64,000 bases of DNA from Cyanophora paradoxa (Eukaryota; Glaucocystophyceae; Cyanophorales; Cyanophoraceae). The position numbers were made by a program, and so were the translations under genes. The notes under the pieces are model-generated. The model was not told the DNA's origin and did no database searches. It saw only the letters and a list, made by a program, of their open reading frames with translations. Where the stretch lies: contig QPMI01000451.1 of the NCBI GenBank assembly GCA_004431415.1, forward strand, positions 62,001-126,000, written 5' to 3'. How positions within the stretch are numbered: position 1 is the stretch's first letter; each line of letters opens with the position of its first letter. Positions 56,128-64,000 of this stretch are shown here, in pieces.

Positions 56128-57522
56128 ATGGCGCCGAAGCAAACAGGCAGCTCCAAAGATGAGGGAAAGGGCCCGCGCTGGCTCTCCAGCAATCCGAGCA
56201 AGCGTTTTGGCGAGCTCTTCGTCCTGGCGTACACGCCACTCTGGATTGGCGCGGTCGCCGTGCTTGTCGCGTCGCGCCAATACGAGGCGCGCGCAGCACC
56301 CAGCTTGCCGCGGGCGGGCCCCGTTTCGGTCTGGCGCGGTCTGACGCGCGCCGCAGAACTTCAAGGAGTTCGAGTACTTCGTCTTCGGTTTCGCGCTGAT
56401 GGTTCCGTGCTTCATCGGGCCGGTCATTTTTGCAAATCAGGCCGAGCGCTCCATCCCGCTCCTCAAGCGCTACTCCACCAAGGTCATCGGCGCCCAGTTC
56501 ACGGCGCAGCGCTTCCGCTGACCCCGCGTGCAGTCGAATGTGTGGATCTTCATCATGAGCTGGATCGGTGCGGCCCGCTGCGTGCGCGCGGCGCGCGCGC
56601 GGGTGACCGACCCGCAGGAAACTACTTCTGGACGCACTACTTCTACAACCTGCTCGGCGCCAAGTACACGTTCCCCTCGTACCGCATCAACGACGTCCGC
56701 CCGCCCGCCGGCCGGCCGCCCGCGCGCCGCGAGCCGCGGGGCGACGCGAGCGGGCCGGGGACAGGTGCCGCTGGTGTGCATCTGGCTCACACACGCGTAC
56801 TTCCAAACGTACCACGTCTTCACGAACATGGCCCTACGGCGCGGCGGCCCCGCCGCTGCGAGGCGAGCGGGCGGGGCTGACGGGGCGCAGGCGGTGGTAC
56901 ACGTCGGGGGCGTACCGGGCGGTGCCGGGGCTGGTGGCGACGGCGGGGACGTGGGTGCTGGTGGGGGCGATGGCGTACTTCACGGCCTTCATGGAGACGT
57001 GGACCATCTCCGAGTTCCCCTACTACTCCTTCGTCAACCGCGACCTCATGTACAAGGCCCGCCCCGCCCCCCGCCCCCCGCCCCTGCCCCGCCCCGCGGC
57101 GCCGGCGCGAGGCGCCTCTCGCAGGTCGGTTCGGCCTTCTACGCCATCTACTTCATCGTCTCCTTCCCCATGTTCATCCGGTGCGCCCCCGGCCCCCTCC
57201 CCGACCCTGTTCGCCGGCCTCCGCGAGCGGGGCGCAGGCTCGACGAGCGGCCGGGCGAGTGCTGGACTATCTCGCAGACGGCGATCGACTCCTTCGCCTG
57301 GTGCGCGGCGCGTGGGCGGCAGGCGGGGGCGGTGTGGGGAGGCGGGGGCGGGGCCGACGGGGCCGGCCGCAGCTGCATGATCGTGACCTGCATCCTCGAC
57401 GCCTGGCGCCTCGTCGTCGGCGGCATCGTCCCCTCCGTGCCGCCCCCGCACCCCGCTCCGGCCCCCGAGCCCTTCTCACCCCCCCGCAGGCTAGGATCAA
57501 GCACTGCCTTCCCTTCGTCTAG
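56128..57522 (+). CDS. CPI1: Cycloeucalenol cycloisomerase
   Basis: Integral membrane enzyme that opens the 9,19-cyclopropane ring of cycloeucalenol to give obtusifoliol in cycloartenol-based sterol synthesis, at the ER. ATG 56128 starts MAPKQTGSSKDEGKGPRWLS, then NPSKRFGELFVLAYTPLWIG. After intron 56287-56356 (GC-AG) come NFKEFEYFVFGFALMVPCFI and SNVWIFIMSWIG, joined to NYFWTHYFYNLLGAKYTFPS, YRINDVPLVCIWLTHAYFQT, YHVFTNMALRRWYTSGAYRA, AYFTAFMETWTISEFPYYSF and VNRDLMYK. Intron 57057-57124 (GC-AG) is followed by VGSAFYAIYFIVSFPMFIR, LDERPGECWTISQTAIDSFA, CMIVTCILDAWRLVVGGIVP and a last exon ARIKHCLPFV, stop 57520-57522. The order and spacing of blocks match plant CPI1 (NYFWTHYF, FYAIYFIVSFPMF) throughout. 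Three of the introns use GC donors. Confidence 0.95.
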
Positions 57523-57999
57523 CACTGCAGCCCTCGCGCGCGCTCGCGTCGATGTCGATCGATATCGATATCGCGACGTCCGCGCGCCAGCCAATCGAAA
57601 GGCTCGAGTAGGAAACCTTGAGCTCGCTTCCGCTTCGATCACCGTGGCACTTGAACAGCCAGGCATGCGCGCGAAGCAACTGGCAATGCTAAGCTAGATC
57701 ATGAGCTGCATGGGTCAATCCCCCGCCCGGGCACATGCAACGAATCGCTCAAAGAATTTGGGTCATGTGCGATGCTTGCAATTGCATCTGCATGTGATCG
57801 CTCAGAATTTGATTTGCCTCTACCCGTTCCGTACTTCTCCCCCGACACGAAAGTTTGCCGCAGCGTGGTCCTCCCACACCTCTGTGATTGTTTCAGCGTT
57901 CAGCGTACCACTTTTGCCGCTTTGCGGGCTAGCTCGCTTGTTCCCGGAATAGTACCGGGATGGGTCGGCCGTGATTCGGGCTGCAAGCTGCCGCACAGC
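57523..57999. other. Intergenic, palindrome-rich
   Basis: 477 bp between two plus-strand genes. It contains a TCGAT/ATCGATATCGATATCGCGA palindromic cluster at about 57545-57580. No gene is seen, and the promoter of the next gene should lie at the right end. Confidence 0.5.
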
Positions 58000-60900
58000 A
58001 TGAGACCAGCTCAAAAAATTGTGCTGGTTGCGCTGGCGCTGCTCGCCTTGCGCGCGGCGGCCTACCCGGTGCCGATTGTGACCTTCGGGTCCACCGGCAA
58101 CGCGCTGTACGAGGGCGAACGTGCGTGAAGCTTAGCTGCCGCCCAGCGCGAGCATATCCACTCCCTGAGCCCCGCTGCGCGCAGCTGTGACCATCGACGC
58201 CTCGCGCTCGTTCGACGACGCCGGCGGATCGCTGCTCTTCACGTACGACTTCGGCGATGGGACGAGGAAAGGGCCGACGAGCGAGAGCACGTGCGCTGGC
58301 CGCTCGCTCCCCGCCGCCCGTGCCGAGCCTGGGCGACGGGGCCGGCAGCGCGGTGCACACGTACAAGCGGGCCGGGGCGTACGAGCTGCAGGTGGCTGTG
58401 AGCGACCGGGCGGGGGGCGGGCTGCTTTCGGGGGACGGGCGGCCGGCGCCTGTGGCGCGCCTCGCGGTGGTGGTCGACCCGCACGTCGACGGCGGTGCGC
58501 GGGGCCGCCGGGCGGGGGGCGCCGCCGGAGCCGACGCGCCGCAGGCTGCTACGATTTCTACCTGACGGCCGACCTCGCCGCCGAGCCCCAGCGCGGCGCC
58601 CCCGTCCTCCTCCCCGCCGCCCGCACCTCCACCCTCTACCTCCAGGCCCGCCCGGCGCCCCGCCGCTCCCGCCGCGCCCCTCCCGCTTGACTCGGCGCAG
58701 GTGGTGGACTGGCGGGAGCCCGGGCGGGCGGCGCGGGAGCGGCTGACGCGGCTCTTCGACCTCGGGGGCGAGCGGCCGAGCGTCGCCCTCTCCAACCACT
58801 CCCTCGCCGTCGTCGCCCAGCCGGGCCTCAACGTCGTCCGCCCGCCCCCCGCACCCGTCCCCGCCGGGGCGCGTGCCGACGCGGGGCAGGAGGAGGGTGC
58901 GGGGGCGTGGGTGGTGGAGGTGGCGGCGGGGCCGGTGGTGGAGGACGTGGTGGCGAGCGTCGCCCCGCGCGGCGTCTCGCTCCTCGGCTGCCGCGTCCAG
59001 GCCACCCGCATCGTCCTCGCCGTCGACCGCCTCCCCCGCCCCTTCGAGACCGCCCTCGGCCCCGCCGTACGCCCCCCGGCCCGCCCCGGCCCCCGCCCGC
59101 CCCTCACCCCCCGCAGGAGTGGCGCTCCCTCGCGGAGGAGGCGCGCGCGGCGGCCGCGGGGGCGCGGGCGGCGGGCGGGCGCCGGAGGGGGCGCTGCGGG
59201 TGGAGCAGGACGCGTGCTCGCCGTCGGCGGCGGTGGCTCTGCTGCCGCTGGGCGCGGGCGCGGGGGCCGCGGCGGCGCTGGTGACGGCGGACGGCTTCGG
59301 GCGGCGCTCGCGGCTGGTGCGGCTGCGGCCCGGCGAGGCCGTCCACGAGGCGCGCCTCCTCGCCGGCCGCCTCCTCCTCCTCGCCGCCTCCGGCCTCTAC
59401 GCCTCCCAGGAGCCCGCCGCCGCCCCCGCCGACGCCCCCGTCGCCCTCACCGCGCTCGAGGGCCCCTGGGGCGGGGCGGCGCCAGCGAGCTTCGGGCCGG
59501 AGCGGGCGCGGGTGTTCGGGGCGACGGCGTGCCGGAGCCCCGTGCTAGAGGATCAGACAAGCTTCCTCTTTGCGGCGTGGACGCCCCCCGGGGCGCCGGC
59601 GGGCGCGCTGACGGCGCTGGCGTACGCGCCGGTGCTGCCGGCCGCGGGGAGCCCCGCGTGGAGCACGGTCTCCTTCCCCGCCTCCGTCGCCGCCCGCTTC
59701 CCCGCCGGCTACCGGTGCCCGCCCCGCCCCGGCCCCGCGCCGCCCGCGCAGGGGCGACGGGGCGCAGGGTGTGGGGCGCGGTGCGGCTGCGGGACCGGCG
59801 GGCGAACCTCTACCTCGTCGCCGACCAGGCCGGCCTGTCCGCCCTCGCCGTCACCCACACCCCTCCTCCCCGTCCGCCCCGCCCCCGCCCCCGCCCCCGC
59901 GCCCCCCGCGGGGAGCCCGACGGGGGGCTGGGCGCGCAGCGGACGACGGAGCGGTTCAGCGTGTTCGCGTTCCCCGCGGGGCGGGCGGTGACGCACCTCG
60001 CGCTCCACGCCGCCGGCTTCGTCGCCCTCGCCGCCGGCCCCGGCGGCCTCTGGCAGTCCTCCTCCGCCGCCGCCTTCCGCCCCGCCGGGCCCGTCGGCGC
60101 CCCCGTGCGCGCCCTCGTGTCGACCCCGGCGGCGCTGGGGTACGCGCTGCTGCTCGAGGGCGGGGCGGTGCTCTACGGGCGGGCGGGGTGTCCAGCGTGG
60201 CCCTGCTCCAGCGCGGCTTCGCGGAGAAGCTCGGGCGCCCCGGGGCGCGGCGGCTGCCCCGGGGGCCCTCGCCTTCGACGCCCTCGGCACCCTCCGCCTC
60301 CTCGAGCTCGACCTCGACGGTCCCCGCCCGCCCCGCCCGCACCCGCCCCGCACCCCGCCCCGCCCCGCCCCGACCCGCCCCGCGCAGCCTCCGAGCCCTG
60401 GGGGGCGGTGCGGAGCTGGCCCCTGCCGGTGGAGTCGCTGCTGCACACGCCGAGCGTCGCGGGGCGCGTCGCCCTCACCCCTCCTTCCTCTCCGGCTCCG
60501 TCCAGGCCGCCCGCCCCCGCCCCCCGCCCCGCCCGCGCGCCCCGGCGGCCTGACGCGGCGGCAGCTCTTCCCCGAGGGGGCCCTCTCCTCGCGCTACGCC
60601 GCTGCGGGGGCGGGGGCGGGGCGGGGGCCGCGACGGCTGCCTTCGGGGAGTCGGAGGCGGGGGCGCGGCTGGTGGGCGCGGGGGGCGCCTCGCTGCTGCT
60701 CACCGCCGTGGAGGCGGCCACGGGGGTCGCCACGGGGAGCGTCCAGGGGAGCCTCCCCTCGTGCCGCCCCGCCGAGTGCCCCGCCCTCCTCTCCCCGCTC
60801 CTCCCCGCGGCGACCTCGCCCGCCCCGGCGCCCTCGTCGCCCTCGCCCTCGCCAGCCCCGCCCCGGGCTGGCTCCCCTCCGACGTCGGTCCGCCCGCCCC

Positions 60901-63084
60901 GCCCGCCCCGCCGCGGCGGCTGAGGCGGGGCCCGGGGCAGGGCGGAGCGTGCTGGCGTGGGGGGCGGCGCTGCGGGTGACGGCCTTCGTGGGCCCCGCGC
61001 AGGCCGAGGCGGTCGTCGTGCAGGCGCCGCCCTTCGCCCTCCAGGCCGCCCTCGCCCCCGCCCTCAACGGCACCCTCGCCCCGCTCCCCGCCGGCCAATG
61101 GCACCTCGTCGACCTGCGCGGCTACCGCGAGGAGGCGGCGAGCGGGACGCAGAACCTGACCCTCGCGGGGGCCGGCCCCGCCCTCACCGCCTCCCTCCCC
61201 GCCGGCTTCTTCGCCTTCCGCCCCGCCGGTGCGCCCCCGGCCGGCGCCCCGCCCCGGCCCACTCCCCGACGAGGCCGGCGCAGACGTGGGCAAGGTGCTC
61301 GCCGCCGGGGGCGGCTGGGGCGTGGTGGTGGAGTGGCGGAGCGGGCGCGAGGTGGGCGTGGCGGCGTGGCAGGCGATGGCGGCGGGGAGCTACCGCCCCG
61401 GCAACTGGAGCATGTACCGCCTCGACTTCGGCGCCGACTTCGCGCCCCTGCCGCACGCGTGCGCCACCCCCGGCCCCGCGGCCGGCGCAGGGGCGGGGGC
61501 GACGGGGCGGCAGGGAGCGGGAGGCGGTGTGGCGGGTGGAGGCGGGCCCGTGCCCGTACGCGGCGCTCCGGGACGAGGCCGGCCCCGTGCGCTACCTCGA
61601 CATCGGCGAGCGCACCAACTTCACCGCCTTCGCCGCCCCCGCCCCGTCGAGCTCCTCCTCGGGCCCGCCCCAGCCCCGCCCGCCCCGCCCCGCCGCCCCG
61701 CGGCGAGCGCTGAGACGGGGCGGGCGGGCAGGGTCTCGAACCCCGGGGACTTCGCGGTGGAGACGCGGGCGGTGCGGGGCGTCGCGGGGGGCCTCCCCGG
61801 CCGCCTCCTCGCCGTCTCCGTCGCCGAGCGCGGGCCCTCCGCCCTCGGCGCCGCCGCCTTCGCGGTGGGCCCGCGCGGGCCACCCTCCGCTGCCCGCGCC
61901 GGCCGCCGCCGTGCACGTCGTCGCGGGGTGCGACCCGAGCAAGCGGCTGCAGCAGACGCCCTTCGCCCGCGACGTGCGCGCCCGGGGCCGGGCCGGGGCG
62001 GGGCGGCGGGGCGGGGCGGGGCGTGAGGCGGGCGCAGGCGGCGCTGCGGCTCTCGGAGGAGGACTTCCTGGAGGGAGCGCGCAGGCGGACGGCGTCGCCC
62101 TCGTCGAGCGCCTCCCCGCCAACTACCGGCCCCCCTCCAAGCTCGGCCGCGGCATCCCCACCAACGACCACCTCTACGCCGCCGACCCCTCCAAGCCCCG
62201 CTACTTCGACGTCTACGAGGTCAGCCGCTCCTCCGGCCGCCTCAAGCAGTGCGCCGGCAAGGCGAGCCGCGCCGAGTGCGGCTGCACCCGCGCCATGCGC
62301 CTCTCCCAGCGCGCCGCCTTCTCCGACTGCATCGACCGCGTGCGCCCCCCGCCCGCCCCCCCACCCCCCCCCCCCCCACCCCCCGGCGCGGCGCCATGCG
62401 GCCGAGCGGCGGGCGGGGCGCAGGTGCTGCGGGTCTTCCAGGGCGGCGAGTTCGTCCCGAAGCTGGAGCTCTACACGGACGCCGCCGGCGTCCAGCCCCT
62501 CCGCCTCGTCTACCAGGCCCGCCCCCCCACCCCCCCGCCCCGCCGCCCCGGCGGCCCCGGGCGAGCCGGGGCGCAGCTGACGGAGCTGAACGGCCGCGAC
62601 GACTGGACGGTCAAGGGTGGCGCCGACGGTGCGGCGCACCGGCCCCGCGGGGGCGGGGCGCGCCTCACGGGCGGGCAGTGTCGCTCTCGGACGCGAGGAA
62701 CTACGACCCGCTGGGGTCGCCCCTGCTCACCCCCAACTCCACCGCCATCACCTTCAAGGCCCGCCCCGCCCCTCGCTCCCACCTGGCCCCGCCCCGGGGG
62801 CCGACGGGGCGCAGGGGATCGAGCTGTACCACTTCCGGGCGCGGGTGGCGGGCCCCACGAACTGCCACCTCACCACCGAGTTCATGGCGCGTGGCCGCCC
62901 CGCCCCGCCCCGCCGGGGGCAGCGCGGGGCGGGGGCGAGCGGGGCGCAGGTATGGTCGTACGGGGCGCAGCTGCAGTCGAGCCTGGGGTGGGTGACGATC
63001 TCGGTGACGGGCGTCGCCATCGCCCTCCTCCTCTTCGGCGTCTACCTCTACCACGTCCGCATCCACGGCGCCCGCTTCGTCTGA
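58000..63084 (+). CDS. CatSper channel beta-like subunit with N-terminal PKD domain
   Basis: Likely single-pass accessory subunit of the CatSper flagellar calcium channel. ATG 58000 gives a signal peptide (RPAQKIVLVALALLALRAAA). A PKD fold follows (VTIDASRSFDDAGGSLLFTY, DFGDGT, then VHTYKRAGAYELQVAVSDRA). A large beta-rich extracellular region comes next (CYDFYLTADLAAEPQ, VVDWREPGRAARERLTRLFD, GYRCP and others). The C-terminal part carries the recognisable CatSper beta-family block: VVAGCDPSKRLQQTPFARDV, LPANYRPPSKLGRGIPTNDH, LYAADPSKPRYFDVYEVS, LKQCAGKASRAECGCTRAM, AFSDCIDRV, LTELNGRDDW, NYDPLGSPLL and ELYHFRARVAGPTNCHLTTE. A transmembrane helix (WVTISVTGVAIALLLFGVYL) and a short tail ending HGARFV, stop 63082-63084, finish it. 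Introns 58646-58700, 62517-62576 and 62759-62814 are GC-AG. Whether it is the beta, delta or epsilon relative is less sure than membership of the group. Confidence 0.75.
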
Positions 63085-64000
63085 CCCCGGCCCCTCTTCC
63101 CCCGCCTCCCCAACACGAATCGTGATGATCCATGAACGCAATAGCACGGGAAAGCTGAGAGGGCGAGGGGCCCTGGGGGGATCCCGGAGGAGGGGGGAGT
63201 GTGTGTGTGCTCCGGTACCCCTAGGGGCCCGGTTTATAGTCGTCCCCCTCACTCCTTCCCCGGTTTGACCCGGGCCCCTACGGCGTGAAAGCCAACAGGG
63301 GGGAGCTCCTCCCACATGTAGGAGGCGGGGGAAGACTTCGCAGCTAGCTTATAGCTTAGGCTGCAAGTTAGGCAGGTTACCTGTGGGGCATAAGCACTGG
63401 TAGCTCTCATGTTTTCAGCAGCCTTTCCACCGTGGCACTGCAATGTGTACGTGCGTTCCAGATCTAGAGGGCTGTTTCTGGGGGTGGGTTGTTCCAGCAC
63501 ACGTGTGCTTGCTCGTCATCATTCGGCGTCAGTTTCCCCCTGCACTGCGGCATATCCTGCATCGCGAGTGACCACTGTTATTTTTGAGCTCCTTAGCCTC
63601 CTCCAGTGCTCAGCCAGCTAGCTATAGGAAGCCCTGGAGGGGGGCCAGGGGGGTAGAGGCTGAGCAATGTTCGTCGCGGCTGCAGGCCTTCGAATTCCCG
63701 GGAGTCTGCACACGCGCTCGCGCGAGCAATTGCAGTGCTTTTCTGTAGCGATTCGTGATCTAGAGCCTGGTCGACGGGCCGGCGCGCTGGATCAAGTTGC
63801 CCGCTGCCAACGTTCAGAGGTCCGATACAAAGCCTCCTCCGCCTGCTTTCCTGACCCGTGGAAAGTTCCTCGGCTCGACGCACTCTCTTGTACGGCGCTT
63901 CTCGAGCGAGTGCCGTGGCACGCCGGCACCAGCACTGCGGGAAATGACAGTCCAGGCGGCAAACGGCGCTTCCGTGCCGCTGAAAGCTGGTGCGACCCGC
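63085..64000. other. 3' flank and intergenic, no gene seen
   Basis: 916 bp with no supportable reading frame or RNA gene. It includes a GGGTACCGGAGC/CCCTAGGGGCC palindromic stretch near 63210-63235 and otherwise mixed sequence. Confidence 0.5.

Overview
This window looks like nuclear DNA of a GC-rich, flagellated, starch- or glycogen-storing alga. The genes are split by many very short introns of about 47-80 bp, the coding DNA uses almost only G or C at third positions, TAA, TAG and TGA all end genes, and no operons or ribosome binding sites are visible. Three genes narrow the organism: an isoamylase-type starch debranching enzyme, a cycloeucalenol cycloisomerase (the cycloartenol route to sterols) and a CatSper accessory subunit (a flagellar calcium channel). 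A glaucophyte such as Cyanophora would fit, but that is inference; no marker gene here proves it.

Layout. 0.75-15.2 kb is gene dense: cysteinyl-tRNA synthetase (-), a TAF1B/Rrn7-like RNA polymerase I initiation factor (-), an OSCA/TMEM63-like channel (+), a CorA-type magnesium transporter (-) and an orphan coiled-coil protein (+). 15.2-38.2 kb has no recognisable gene. It holds an 8.65-kb foldback element with 1.15-kb terminal inverted repeats and internal 160-bp arrays (18645-27295), a related 1.9-kb element in opposite orientation (27563-29468), tRNA-like SINEs, and a recently duplicated 2.9-kb non-coding unit (about 30.1-35.4 kb) bracketed by 315-bp direct repeats. 38.2-63.1 kb is gene dense again: a Pro/Ala-rich protein (+), an Mpv17/PMP22 protein (-), Integrator subunit 3 (+), GET4 (+), isoamylase (+), a secreted probably GPI-anchored Cys-rich protein (-), cycloeucalenol cycloisomerase (+) and a CatSper beta-like protein with an N-terminal PKD domain (+).

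The genes are unrelated housekeeping, transport and metabolic functions, as expected in a eukaryotic nuclear genome. Exon joins were made by eye, using protein-family continuity plus GT/GC-AG boundaries. Gene ends are firm where a stop is cited; several starts are uncertain.

The most notable observations are: (1) roughly half of the introns that could be placed exactly use GC instead of GT at the 5' splice site; (2) the non-coding DNA is extraordinarily rich in 6-bp palindromes; (3) the giant foldback element; (4) a CatSper subunit fused to a PKD domain; (5) a SINE family with perfect target-site duplications.
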